Source: Lingula anatina
Taxonomy: Eukaryota; Brachiopoda; Lingulata; Lingulida; Lingulidae
Length of the DNA: 64,000 bases
Direction of reading: 5' to 3'
Assembly: GCF_001039355.2 (NCBI RefSeq)
Contig: NW_019775980.1
Coordinates: forward strand, 353,740-417,739
Each line of letters starts with the position of its first letter. The first letter of the stretch is position 1. A model generated the notes under the pieces. It made no database searches. It had not been told where the DNA came from and saw only the letters and a program-made list of their open reading frames with translations. Positions 46,901 through 61,900 of this stretch are shown piece by piece. The translations under genes and the position numbers were made by a program.

Positions 46901-49900
46901 TACATTGGATGTAATGTCAACAGAAGAGAATGAAGAATTTGGTCGTGTTTTCAATACACTGCTCACTGTGTGCACACACACACACATATGCAAGCAAACA
47001 CACCCACAGACACGCAAGCATGCACATACGCAGGCACACACACATACTACATATTCATAATCCATAATATAGATTTTCTGTCTATTATGAAAAATTATAT
47101 TTGCTCTGTCAATAAACAAATTATTTATAATATGCTGCATTAAATATGGCAAAATAGATGGACATTAGAGAAAATATTGCAAGTATCTTTTTACTACAGA
47201 TAACAGCTTTTATTGTTTTGAATAATATTTCTTCTTACATTACACCTACAAATGGAAACACCTGGTTTATAACAAGTTAAGATGTTGATAGGAATATTCT
47301 GTTCACTGACAAATGTATTTTGCAATAAAGGCTGTTAAAGTGCTTTATAGCAGAAATATTTTCAAAAATTTAGAGAAAGGTTATATACTCTTTTTCTTGT
47401 TATTATTATCATTAATTTTATGTTTCCAAAAAAGATGAAAATCAATCCTCTTCTCCTGAGTTTCTTGATATTAAAAATAGCATATGACACCCAGGAACTT
47501 TCTACACTCCCACAAATAAAAAGGAAATCCGCCAAATGTTACCACTGGAGAAATACAAGGAAGTCTTGTATACACTTCCACAGGATGTAAAACATTACAT
47601 TTGTTCCCAGAAATTGTACAGTGTATTTTACAATAGGCCTGCAAACCTAAGTTACTAAATAAACAATATGAAAGTGCTCTAGCATGCACAATTTTCACTT
47701 TTCCTACCAATGAATAAAAGTTAGATAACCTATTTTGTTTTCATAACATCCAAGGTAAAAGAATTCACCAGGTGTCTTAATACCCATAAACAAGTGCTCT
47801 TCAATACCAAGTCCCATATCTTAACATTTTATCCCAGTGCAAATGAGCAGTAATTGTGTACAATATTGATCCGCCATAAAAGGCCACAATTATTAATTCA
47901 TTCATTGGTTGCAGCCAGGAGTTTATGAAATACATCCTCCTAACACGAACAATAACTGGTTTAACAATAGAAACAATAATAATAATTGATTGATAGCTGT
48001 CTAGATACAACAAGTACAAATATTGGCTTTATGTACAGCAAAAAGGCCTCCAAACATGAATGTTTCTGGTTGCCATTTCAGTCAATTGTTCACCCATGCA
48101 TTTCTGTATTTGTCTACAATAAGTGGTTAGATATGCCAGGGCCCTGGCCACTGAACATGTATATCACAATACCCACATTCAGTTACAGTCATATACAGAG
48201 GCAGATCCACTGATTTTTTCTGACAGTCTTCCAAATTATCTTTTTTGATCAATCCTTTATTTTTGACCGTCTTCCAACAGAAAAAAATTAGATACCCGTC
48301 AATGTAAACTTGAATATCTGACCGTCTTCCAGAAGACCCGGTAGACGACCCAATTCCGCCCCTGATATACCAATCAATCCTTGGCCACTGAACATGTATA
48401 TCACAATACACCACATTCAGTATCAGTCATTTACCAATCAATTAGCTTTCCATTATACTGCTACCTGGGCCCCTTGTGTCACCAAGTGAGCCCTGAACGC
48501 AGATCTCTAAGGTAACTTCGCATCACCCTATTTACACCTAGCTGGATACTTACACCATTCCTGCCTTAACGAACATGTGCCATGAACGTGACAGGTACAG
48601 CTAACAAGCCTAACAAGAACTGAGGATGACAAGATGAAAATTCTGTGTTCAGATGTCCTGTGACAAACGCCACCTTGTCTGAAGAAACCAAAATGTGACA
48701 TGTTTCTAAGGAAAGAGTGACAGGAATTAGAGCTCAATCTAGAATCAAAACAAGAGTCATGGCAGGACAAGACTGAGAAAGGACTTAACAACAACTTGTG
48801 CAGTGCTCATAGACAAGGTATCTAACAATAAATAATTATGACAGGTGTAACATTCATAAATTGACTAGTGCAGAGACAAATGACTCCCTGATATATTTGT
48901 TGCCAACCATGCAGACATTTCCTTCTCAAGGTTTCAAAAGCAGAAAAGTGTCATTGTATTCCTTGTATTCTAGTACCATGGACAGGGAGACCCAGCTCTT
49001 ATATCTATACTGACAGTCAATGAAAACGCAGCAGAAAACTTTCTTGAACTTTTTCACCAAGAATCGATTCCAACCATTTTAATCTTTTCTGACCTTTATT
49101 TCACCTTGTGTGTCTGAATAATGGGTCATATTTCACACGTAAACTGTTATTTCTTAATGTGCCAAAGGAACTAAAAATATTATTTGATAAATAAATGATA
49201 TGCGTTTTCATTGCCTGTCAGTATATTATATATAATTCTCCCACAAACATGACTCATGTAATTGTTCCCTATATTTCAGTACCTTGGACATAGAAAGACA
49301 CCAGCTCCTGTATTTATTATATATATTTCTCCCACAAACATGGCTAATGCAGTTGTCCTATGTCTTTCAGTACCATGGACGTAGAGAACCAGCTCCTGTA
49401 TATCTATTATATAATATTTCTCCCACAAACACACCTAATATACTTAGTACCCTATATTCCTATATTCCAGTACCATGGACGTCGAAAATCAGCTCCTGTA
49501 TATATCATATATATATATATACCTATATCTCTCATAAACACAACTAATATAGCTGTTCCATATATTCCAGTACCATGGATGTGGAGAACCAGCTCCTAAG
49601 CTGTCAGGTGTGTTTTGAGCAATATGACCATGAGGAACACCAGCCCAAACTCTTGCCCTGCCACCACACTTTCTGTATGAAGTGTATTGATGGACTGAAG
49701 ACTTCCAAAGGGAAGGCAAAGTGCCCAACATGTCGACAAGAGGTCGGCTTACCTCCAGGTAAATAAATAGGGTGTGTGTTCCTCTGTGGCTGGGTTTGTG
49801 TGAAGTCCAATGATGTATTTACTCTTCACAACCAGGTGTTTGTCTGAACCAGACTAAAGTCCCTCAAAATCGGGGAAATTCCCATGATTGTCACCCCTGT

Positions 49901-52900
49901 CTAATTAACACTGCATATTTAATTGGTGTCCTATCTCTTTCTTCTAAAACTAAAATCCCACTTAATAAAAAATATGTTTTAAAAATCCATCAAGCTTCAA
50001 CAATATGCCTAGATATATTTGCAGAAAAATAAAAACGAAAAAAAAAAAAAAAATAATTGCAATACACATTTTAAAAAAGTTCCTTCTATCTGAAATAGGA
50101 TGTATTCCGAATACTTTTATTTTTTGAGTTTCCAATCTCCCCTAAGGACCAATAATTACACTGTAAATTGAGTCAGTGAGCTTGCTAGTTTGTTTTCATA
50201 TCAATCACACAGTCTGACTGCTTTTACCAATTACTTAAGACTGGTTATCAATCAACATTGATTAGCTATCTTAATATCACAAGGTGGAACACATGTATCA
50301 AAGTAATTATCTAAATTACGAAAATGAGATGGCATCATATGTAAGTTTCCAGTGAATTATCAACTCTGAACTAGCTATGTAGTCGGCTGGACCTCTCCCC
50401 CACTAACAGTGCACAATGGGAATCAAAGCAGGAAGAATGGATTAGTCTACTTGCTCAATTTCCTTGTCACTGAAGAATTATTGTGTTCTGTGATCAAGTT
50501 AAGATGGACCATTGATATATACTAATTCATCACATTTATTACACACACAGGTGGAGCCACCCATCTCCAGACTAACTTCTATATCATGGAAATGGAGGAA
50601 CTACTGATGGGAATGACCAAGCGACAAAAAGATCAAGATGGCTGCCAAACCCATGCCAACCAACCGCTGTCCTTCTTCTGCTCCAAGTGCGAGACTGCCA
50701 TCTGTCGCGACTGCACCATTCTCAGTCATCGTGAGAGCGAGGGTCACGTTATCACTGAAGTGGCAGTGATGAAGGGGAACTTCACTAAAAAACTACAGGA
50801 AAGGTTGACCAAATTACGCCAACTCATGCAGTCAGAAGAAGACATCTTGTCGGCGTTACAGGTGCAGCTCAGTTCCCTCAACGGCCTGCAGAAGATGACG
50901 GAGGCCGACATCGACACCTCCCTGGACAAGTGCTGCCTGGCTATTGAAGAACGCCGGCAAAAGATGAAGGAAAATTTGAGAACCCAACACGGCCATATTG
51001 CAGCAAAGCTCAAGGACATGATCATCGAGACAGAGATGCACTACAATCAACTTACCTCCACTTCAGAGCAAATCAGCCATACTATCAAGAAAGGCAAGCT
51101 TCAAGACCTGATAGACACCGCCAAGCAGGAAGATGCAAACAACATAGAGGGTGAAGACGCCACTAACTGCAGCTCCAAGGAAGTCACTATAGAATACCCA
51201 CAATTCTCTGTTAAGGACTTCGATGCCTTGCAGGAGATTCGAGGTGGGTTGAACCGGATGGGAAGTCTACGCAACATGAAATGGATGCCTGCGAAGGTGG
51301 ACATGGAGCCAGAAAGTGCCACGGCAAGCTTGGAGTCCTGCATCAAGGTTTCTATAGCCAATTATGAAGACAAGCCTCTCTCGTGCCTGAAAGTGGGACT
51401 CGACATCCTGGACCCATTTGGAGACAAGGTATGTGGTGTCAGCACAGAGGAAAGGGGGAATGGCAATTACAGCTTTACCTTCAGGCCACAGATCTCTGGC
51501 CCTCACAAATGTCGCCTGGTTTTCCACGACCAAACCTTGAAAGAGGTCCCCATCCTGGTCCAGAGCAACAATCCCGTGATGAAGTTTGGCGAGGAGGGAG
51601 ACGGTCCAGGTCAGTTGTTCCGTCCCCGCCACGTCCATGCTGTGGGTGAGAATTACTTTGTCCTGGATCTAAACAAAGTGCAGATATTTGACAAAGACGG
51701 GAAGTACGTCCGCCATTTTCACCTCGCTGCCATGGAGGAGAAAAAAGAAGGTCAGTTGACCGGGAGCAGTGACGTGTGTGTCAACGCCGCAAAAGAAGAA
51801 ATTATCTGCCCCGAGGCCTACATCCAGTCCTCTCAGCTGTATGCTGATCGTATCTTAATTTTTGATTTTGACGGCCGCCTCAAGCAGGTCATGCCTATAT
51901 GCAATGGCGAGAAGAGCGGAGGAGTCTGTGTTGGTACCAACAGTCACGGCGACATCATCGTCTCAGACTACTGCCATGAGAAGCTCCTGATCTTCAACAA
52001 GAAAGGTGACATTACCTCCACGTTCCGCGGCATCAAGCGGCCTGGAACCATTGCCATTGGCCAGGACGATGACATCATGGTGTGCGACCAGGAGCGGAAC
52101 TGCGTCTTGGTTCTCAACCGCCACGCTTCCTTTAAGCACCAGATAGGGTTCGAGGGAAAGGGCAAAGGTCAGTTTAAGAGTCCATCTGGGGTATGCACTG
52201 ACCGGCATGGGAACATCATTGTTGGGGACGGCCGTAACAACAGACTGCAAGTTTTTAAGTATGATGGCACGTTTGTGTCTTGCATTGAGAGCACTGGCGA
52301 CAAGCTTCATCAGCCATTGGGAATATCCACAACTGATGATGGACATGTTCTTGTTGCAGACAAACTTAACCACTGCATTAAGAAATACAAATACATGTAA
52401 TGAAGCTTGTTTACCCAGTGTCACAATGCCATAAAACATTACTGAAACCAAAGTGATATAATTTTTGATTTCCATCAGAAAAATTTTATATTCAACAACC
52501 AAATCACGGAAACCTGAATGAAAAACAAGTGTTTTGTACAGAAAAATGTAGACCTCAATAACATTTTCCAATTCGGATGTCCAATGTGGAACTACCAAAA
52601 CTCAGTTTGGACCAAATTGTAGTACTTTACAGGATTTTTCAAAGTTTAATATGGATTTTTCAAAAGGCTGTAAAACACAAATAAAAAGATCAAGAAATAT
52701 TGAACAATGAAACTGTAAAAAGATGGCATCACAGAAACTCTGAACTATTACAAGATCAATTTTTGTGTGGTATCGCTTATTGGTGCTATGAATTTGCAAG
52801 TCTGTCAAAACTATTTTTCTATCAGAGATAATCAGAATTTATAGACTTTGTATCAACCTTCTCTGTACTAACTATTATTTGACAATCCTGTACATTTGTT

Positions 52901-55900
52901 AATTTGTAATAAGGAGATAACACACCTTTTATATTATGTTTCAGATCTCATTGGTCAAGATGAAAAAGCAATTTAATCATTGTTAGACTATTCTCTTTCA
53001 GAATATTTTGATAGACCTGAATATGAAGTTTTGAAAGTAAGCGACATTGCTTCGGCATCCTTATAATATACAATTACCAAGATTTTTTTTTTAAATAGTG
53101 TGATAGAATTTACAAAATAACCAGACAATAATTGGGGCCTCTGGTCATTCTATTTACAGAAAAAGTATGAAACTTTGCATGTTTATATATTTACTTATTG
53201 CTCAAACTTCAACCAAGTCACTCACGGCTATTCTTTATTCTTTCAAAATTTATCATAATTTTTATTTTATGTAGTCATTCACAAAAACAAGCTTTATGAC
53301 CTTAAAAAATGTGACATGTTTATTATTGATATATGGTCTACATGGGAAGCTTTTTTTCAATACAATTTTATGCTGGTTATTTATCTTATTTATCTATTTT
53401 GTTGACAATTTATTCATTTTTTCACTAGAGCAAATAGTGTCAATGGTACCTTTTTCCTTTCCATTTTTTCCTTGAGTAAATATTCCACTCATGCAACTGT
53501 ACAAAGTTTGTAGCTATAGTATATATGACCATGTATATATTTGTGGTAATAAAAAAGAATGTGAACCTACTATTTTGGTTAAAGCCAAATATCCACACTC
53601 TAAGTCAACTGCGAGAACTAAGGAAGCACTGTGTACTTTACTATAAATACTTGTTTCATTTCCTGCTTCTGTTCACCAAAATAGAGTGCACCCAAAGAAT
53701 CAATCAGATAAAATGGTAGTGCTTTCAAGAAGATGAAAGATTTCTTTACAAAATTCCATAAACAGTTTGTGTTTTTTCTCACATTTCTATTGAATTAACA
53801 TGAAGTAGACCATAGTATGAATCAATATGGGCTCTGTTACACCACGAAATAAAAAAAGTTTATTTCTGTTTCTTATGGTTTGCTTCTTTAAAGAAAATCA
53901 ATTCAAAACCCACAAAATGTAACGACACATGCTAAAGTAAGATTGAAAAAAAAAAAGGCTTAAAGACCCGATCAATCAGAAATGCTAAGTTGACTTTTTC
54001 TACCCAAATGATTTTTCGATGAAAAAAACAAGCCTTTTATATTAGCTACTATAATTACACTGCCCCAGCAGTCAGCTATCTACATCACCACATTATCACG
54101 CAAACACACAAAACCCAGGAGAAATATGGACAATAAAATAAACCTTTACATCAAAGGCACAAGCTATTGACTTCATTGGTTAATTATTGAAGGCAAATCC
54201 ATTGTGCTTTTTACCCAATAGTATATATTATGCATGGTGTCTAGGGGTGGATAAGGGGGTCTGGGTACACAGATCCATAAACCACCTGTCCAATGAAGTG
54301 CTGTAATGTCCCTATAATTTTGAAGAAAAATAAATAATTATATCCCAAGCTTCATACTTTGGCTGTCAGAGTAGGAAAATATTACGGGAATTCTAAACAC
54401 CCATTTCAGTTCAAGTAAGATATTTTGTGGTAAACTAAAATTCAAGAATCTTAAAATAATACAAAATATCTGGAATTGGTGAAGAGTGTGAAACTTGTGA
54501 GCAATTACCGTAGATCAACTGGTTTACTTTTCTGTACTTTGGAAGAAACATGGGATTAATAACGAAATTTAAACTACTTCATTTGAAAATATTGTCCTCA
54601 GAACTGAAGAGTTCACAGTTCTGAAATGAGGTCACCAGGTGTGTTATGTTGTTAACCACCCCAGATTTATACCTGAAAACAAACAAGAATCAATAGAATC
54701 AATACTTTTTGTAAAAACTGCCAAACCCTGGTTGTTTCTTGTGGAAAGTTTTCTGGGAGCTTACAGAGATAATAACTCTTCGTATGAAATTTATATTTCA
54801 CAATAAATACATTGTAAACAATTCACAGAAATATAATGTATTCTATTTTACCACAAAAACGACAGTTAAAGCAATTAATCTGAAATCTGTGGTTGTCATC
54901 ACACCACGTGACCTCCTTAAATGGCTATACTCTGTAATAATCTCATAAGATAATCAAACTATTTAGTAAAAAAAACAGGGACTAACTTTGAATGTAAAAA
55001 TGGATTCATTAACCATTGGTTAGTATGGGAAAATTGTCGTTTTCCCCAGAAAAATAAATTTTTTGGCCAAAATGAACAGTTGTTATCCCTTAAAATAACA
55101 ACAATCAGTTAATTAGTTTGGAAAATACTCATAAATTAACTAACACTTATCATCATCTCTGGCTTACTTATCAAATTTACTATTGATTTACTACCTGATC
55201 TAGTCTGATGTCTAAGAATAATTATGTATAATTTTTTAGCATGACTGTCATAGTATCACATAGCTGTTTGGGCACTAAATCATTATGAAAATCTAATAAG
55301 CCATTTCATGAATTTCTATCAAATGATATATTTCATTCAGTTTAAAAGGTTTTAAAAATGAAAAGCCCCTGGTTGCTAAGAATGCATGTGCATGTCAACA
55401 TTATTGTCAGATTAAAAAAAGGTTAAAATACTCATTGTAAGTGCAATATGATTCTTAATCAGTAACTGCTAATATTTGGCGTAAAAACAAATTTCCTGTA
55501 TTCTTAGCTTTTCTCCTCCACATCTGTTGTTTCAAAGTATTGACATGTATCTGTATTTACTATATACACACTGTTAACATGCACTTAACAGATTTGAACA
55601 AAGACTTATTGTATTTCTTAAGACAATATTTTATTACTAGTAATTTTGTAATATTTGAAATAAATGATAACAAATTTCTAAATAAAATAAATGGTAATAA
55701 ATTTCTTAATAAAACTGAGATGGTTTCTCAACAGTTGGGAACAGTTAGTTTTTTTTTTTTTTTTTTTTTTTTTTTGCAAAAAGTTACTACACATGTAAAT
55801 ACTTAACAAATGTGTACCTTCACATCAAGTCCATCAATATCCAGAAACAACTATTTTAGTTCTGCTCATTGTTCTATAAAAGCTTTTAGAGAGCATGTTT

Positions 55901-58900
55901 TCCTATTTTAGATGGCATTGATTTTATCCCCCCAAAACATAAACCTACGTGTCCTAGAGCATTTCAGTCAAGATTGATTTTCTGCTTTACATTTATACAT
56001 CCATAGTATCAGATCCTGATCTCTCCCCCTCTCTTTTTTTTATTGATTCTCTGTTCAGACATCAAAATCCTAGCACAGTTAACTTGTTTTTGAATAATAA
56101 CCAAATCATACAGTCCTACAGTCTTCAATATATTTGTCTTTTTATTGTCTTTACATATAATACTTAAGGAGGAGAAGAAGTAACAGTGACTTCCATCCGG
56201 CGCCAGAATGCCGAGCTGATGGAACCGTACAAGAGGGGCCAGCTCTAAAACCTTGAAAACTGCCAGCGCACTCGCTGGTGGTACTAACTAGTTTTATCCC
56301 CCAAAACTAATCCTCTATAACACATACTCTTCAATCAGCCTGTCCTGATGAATGCAAACGGTCGATGAACTATGAAAACAAAACCAGCTTCCTGCTTGGA
56401 TATCACAGATGTGATATTTAATGTCACATGTATATACTGGCACTATGGGAAACGTGAAACACTGATGCAGTCTGTACCAATGCTTTTCAACTTACAGGCC
56501 ACCAGAGTCTGAGAACTTAAAGCCCTGAACCAAAATTCACAGGCCCAAAGTCCAATTTTTTAAAAATTTTTACTAAATTTAAAACATGGAAATTACACAG
56601 GCTTTCTATTACAAATAAGAACAAAAACCTGTGGTTTCAAAATGTTAAAAAATGTTTGAAAAAAGACTTCAACATATATAAAACAGATTAGAGTGCAAGT
56701 CACAGCTGAAAAAATTCACTGGCTGGGTCAGGCCAGTCATTGACTGTTTTTCAGAAAATCCACTGGACTGGTCCTAATTTTGCCAGCATTGGCAGTGGAG
56801 CCAGTGGTTAACATCACAGGCTGTTGATGATACATTAGAAATAGCATGACACAGTGTGAGACAGAGTGACAGAGTGAGATGTGACTACATATTGCACTAG
56901 TTGAGACTGAGCTGAGACTGCTGAGCACAATGCTACAGAAAACTTGATAAAACAGATTGCGCCCTAAGCATTAATATCACTGTTACAGTAATCAACATCA
57001 ATGACCAAAATAAATCACAGGGACACATGGTGGTTGTACAACTGGCTCTAAATTCTTTAATTACAACATTTTCATAATGTTCTAGTTACTCAATAAAAGT
57101 CAATGTGATAAGTGTAACATTTCAACCTGAAGCACATTGACATACTGCTACAAAAGATAGAAATGACCAGGACAAACCCTTTAAACTTCTACATACATGA
57201 CACTGGTGCTGACATCTACTTTTCTGTATGAAAACTTACCCTCCTTATTTCCTGCTCCCTCTCTCGCTCTGCCAGGTTCACACGGTGCTGCCCCCTATCT
57301 TCAATTTCCTGGCGTTTCCTGAAGGCGTCATACTCAGAGCGTAGTTTCTGGGTGGTCTCTGCATGCTCTCTGTATAATTCCTGTGATAACAATAATATAT
57401 GAAATTGCTGCATATTTATCTTCTATGAAAACATAATCCTATCCTAACCAGCATAGTACAGACTAGCATCTTTGACAACATAGAACTTCAACTTTAACTG
57501 CACACTGATTTCAATTTAATAAACAAATAACATGTCACAACTTGTCATTGGCCTTTTTTTCTAACTATTTTCTGTTCTATGTTTTTGCATTTTTCTGTTA
57601 TATTTTTGCATGTGTTCAACAATGGCATGGTTGTACCTGTTCAAACATTTTCTTCTGTAGCTGTAACTCCAGATTCTTTATCTCTGCTTCCTGCACTGCA
57701 TGCTGGGTTTCCATTTCCCTCATAGCAGCCTAGGGTAAGGACATATATAGAGGTGATGTGAGGGACCAGTCAATACAATGTGGACTTGTATGGATAGAAT
57801 TATTATTAGAAATCATGGATTTACTTGTTTACTAAAATATTCACTTGTGTACAAAGGAAAAAGAATAGCATGGAAAATCATTTTTAAAAATATAGCTGAT
57901 ATTACAGTTTCCTTTCTTCTTCTTTTTCTTCTTTTTTTACTTCACTCATTTCACTTCCATCTTTATGTATCTTATCATACAATATCTTTCACTTATTTTT
58001 GTTCAAAGGAAAAAAGGAAATATTTCCATACCTTGACTAATTCATCAAACTACTTCAGTTTGCCAAACTGTTAAGATATAAGCACAACTTTTCTGGTACC
58101 TTTCTCTGTATTTCATCATCCAGTCTCTTGATTTCTGATGTCCTCTGTTTCTGCTGATAATTCATGTATTTCCTTCTTGTGGCATCGAGCAGCTTCATTT
58201 CCTTCATCTTTACTTCACGATTCATGGCCTGAAGCCTTCAAATAAAATATAAAACTTTTCTTAAAGCATTATGCATTTCACAACTTTGTCAGCCGTTTTT
58301 TTTTCTTTTCAATTCTTATTTATTTATTTATTTATTTTTTTTAATTTTTTTATTCTGCTAAGTTTGAAGTTACTGTTAAAAAATATCTTAACAATTTTAT
58401 TTCAATGTACTAAGAAGCTACATCTTCAAACTTTAATCTTATAAAAAATTTGACCCCTGCCCCATCCCTAAGCATAATGAGCAAGTAGGAATTCCACATT
58501 GACTTGGTAACAGTGATCATCTAAAAACTAGATATGTAAATTGTAAGATACGGCCAAACAAAATTTATACATCACTTAGGGACCCTAATTTTCACAAAAT
58601 AAAAAAAAATAATAAAAAAATTACCACAGGTATTTTCTACCTACTGACCCTAAGATTAAACTGACCTTGTTTACAGTAAGACACCATTCGTCTGTCCTAA
58701 CAATAATTCTTACCTTGACCTCTGCTCGTACAACTTCTCTTCCTCCTCTGAGATCATCTTCCTCCTCTTCTCCTCCGCCTCCAAAAGCAGCTCCTGCTGT
58801 CTGTACCATGCAGCCTCCTCCTGCTGACGACGCTCAGTCTCTTTCTGGAGCTCTAGAGACACCTGCCGCTGCCGTAGGTACTCCAGTTCTTCCTCACGGA

Positions 58901-61900
58901 TTCTCTCTCTTTCTTGAACCTAGCAAAAATTTACCCCTATCAATTATTTCGAAGCTTATGGTTTTATACATTTATCTTAAACTATTTCTCATCAGTGATA
59001 AAATATACATAAATCTCTGGGTGATTCTCAACTAATCCTCTCTTTTCTGAATAAATTAAGATTCAAAACAAAAACAAGGTCACAGATAACCCACACCTTT
59101 TGTCAAGAATAAAAAAAGAGCTCCATCAAAGGACCTTTAATTGGAATTTTCATGTATTTAGTAAAAGGCATCTTCAGAAACAAAACTGAGGATAGACAGT
59201 TGCATGCTGAGCAATAAATATTTGAAAAATTAGTTGAAATAAGTGAACTCTGGAGAAAAATCAAGAAAGCACTCTAAATTCTGTATTCTTGTCCAAATGA
59301 TCAACCTGATTTTGGGCAGTTATCACATGTTATAATGACAGAGGTCAGAGGTCCCGTCCAATGACTTGATCTGTAGACACATAAAAAAAAAATCTGTATA
59401 GAACCAATCACAATGCCTGGCACAAACCTACAGAACCAATCACATCACTTGACACAAACATACAACAGAACCAATCACAACCCCTGACACAAATGTACCT
59501 GATAATCCACAATAAACTTGGGATATTTATTGAACACTGGGTACTGCCCCCTGGTGAGTGGCTGGAACGTGTCCAGCATCCTCTCAGGGTGGACGTCAGG
59601 TGGGGTGGTCTCCTGGATCCTGTACGCTTCTTTAATCACGTCCCCTATGTCCATGGCATTGCGGTGGTGGAAGAAGTACTGAGAGGGGAATGGATGGTTT
59701 GTTTGCATTATTTTGTTTATTAAAAAAATTTCAGTGAGACATTTACAGTGAAAAAGATGAGACTTATCTCTCACTGCACCTTAATATAAAGGCTGGTGCA
59801 GTAATACACTGAATAGAAAGTTCTCATAGCTTACTCTTCTTATTATTATCTACAATTCCTGTAACAACTATTTAAAACAATAAATTTAGTGTTTAAATTC
59901 AAGCACTGTACCATACCCACACACACACACACAGTCACACAATACCTTGAAATCATCAAATTCTATACACTGTAACAAGGGTCCTCTGCATGCCGTGCAG
60001 TATGCCACCACGCACATGAGGAGAAATGCAGGGTGGTTACTGAGTACGTTGTCAAACAGGCGTAACCACTCGTCCTTGGTGAGAACTTCAGAGAACAGCG
60101 TCTCCAGCACGGGCCACGCATAGATCTGAGAAAATAATGGAACTGTTTGATAATGCCAATTACAAGTCAGACACAGATAAGAGACTTTTAAAATTTAAGA
60201 GTGTGCTGTTTAAATTCATGAAAAAGCTAAACTTCTTTCTGTAAAAATTACCCACTGCCATTTGAGACAGAGCACAATAAATGAACTTCAAGCTGAAAGG
60301 GATTTCCTCACTGTGAAAAATGCCGTTTGGTAACTGCAGATATCTAAATCCCATCCCCTCCCCTCGAAAAAAAAAAAAAAAAAAAAAATCCAGAAAACCA
60401 AGCATTCACAGCATTCACAGCATTTCTTCAATAGTCTAAGAACCCTTGCAGAGTCGGGTCGAACCATGTAGGCCAATGTGTTTATGGGCATGAGCCCTTA
60501 GTTCACTGACCTGTGAGGTGACACCGTACTTAACAAAATGCTGGAGCAACTCCTTGTCCTGAAAGGCGAGGACGTTCTCCACCATCCCCAGAACATTGAT
60601 GGGAGGGTTGGGGAAAAACTCAAACCAGTGCTGACACCAGTTTACTGAAATAGACCAGTGATGCTTTTATTATAGGATTTATGAAACTGAACTGAGAAAA
60701 CAAAAGTCAAGTCTCCAGTTTCTACCAGCTGCTTATCAAGGTACCATTGCTACTAAATTTTGTGACAGGAAAAAAAACAATAGTATCTAATATCATCCAC
60801 CTTTTCATTTTAACTTCTTCCCGACTTAAATTCGATTCTTGCATTATTAAAAAACCAACATCAAACAAAAACAAACTAAAAGAGAGATTAACACACTAAA
60901 ATACAATAAAGTAACTATATCTTTTATGCTACATTTATTCCTCTTATCAACATATAACTAAGCACCAAAAACAGATGACATTAAGACCATAATGACTGAG
61001 CACAATATACATATACAAGCATACCAAGAACAGTTGCTATTATCTCAAACAGCACCAGCTGGTTATTCTGGAACAGCTTCACAAAGGGGAAGGTCAGGAG
61101 AGGCAGGTAGTCCATCTCACCAAAGATGGCCGACCAGTGAGAGAGGGCCGATAGGGTTCTGAAAGTGTGTCAGAAACATGAAAAACACAGTTTCTATTAA
61201 CTGGAATTCAGAAATAAAACTGTAGAATTCCTATTAATAAAAACTTTGTTTTTTTAATGTTCATTTCAAATATCATACACAGAAAGAAAAATTGATTCCT
61301 TTGCAAGTATTCCTAACACATAAACCATATACAATGAAGATGACAAAGATGAAGATAAAGATGATCACTATTAACTGTTTCCAATATCTCTCATTATGAA
61401 AATATTCAATTTGTAGTCTCTTCAACGTTTATTTGAATACAATGGGAAAAATATACAGTCCAAGCCAAAATGTTTGTAAAATCTGACCTCTGCAGCACTC
61501 TCAACAGTTTTCTGCTCTTTATAGGAAACTTCTCATGTATGTTTTCATACGCCGGGTGCGTGCCCTTGTCTACTAGGGAGGCATACGCCGCATGGTTCTC
61601 TGGTAGTCGTAGGATGGAACGCCAGAGAAACATCCTGGACATAAAATAATGTAAATATTTAGCTTATAAATTTTTTACTTAAACCAAAAGTACCTTTACT
61701 GTCCTTTTCAAGCACTCTTTCTATCTCAAAAACAACTGAGTATTCTAAATGCAGGAATAAGACAAGAGTTTATTCAGCCTTTGATATACAAACCAAAATT
61801 CACATGTAGCAGAAAATGGATTGCTATTCGGGTAAAGTGAATGAAGTATAAGATAACAAAATAGTTTCTAAAAAAATAAGCACGAGATGATGAGAGCAAA

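Larger units (their letters stand above)
46230..57239 (-). other. TBC1D31 11-kb intron hosting a TRIM gene
   Basis: Between the donor at 57239 and the acceptor at 46230 lie, from low to high coordinates, a CA-rich tract (46972-47045), a MITE between direct repeats (48147-48430), the start-codon-bearing tandem array (49225-49600), the TRIM gene on the plus strand (49575-52400) and its 3' UTR, and about 4.5 kb of AT-rich sequence with poly(T) (55749-55775) and one exon-like fragment (56169-56248). No other TBC1D31 exon was found here. Confidence 0.7.

Noticed and set aside
51963-52598. 211-codon minus-strand frame under the TRIM gene
   Set aside because: It lies opposite the NHL-coding sequence, has no recognisable domain and runs into the TRIM 3' UTR.
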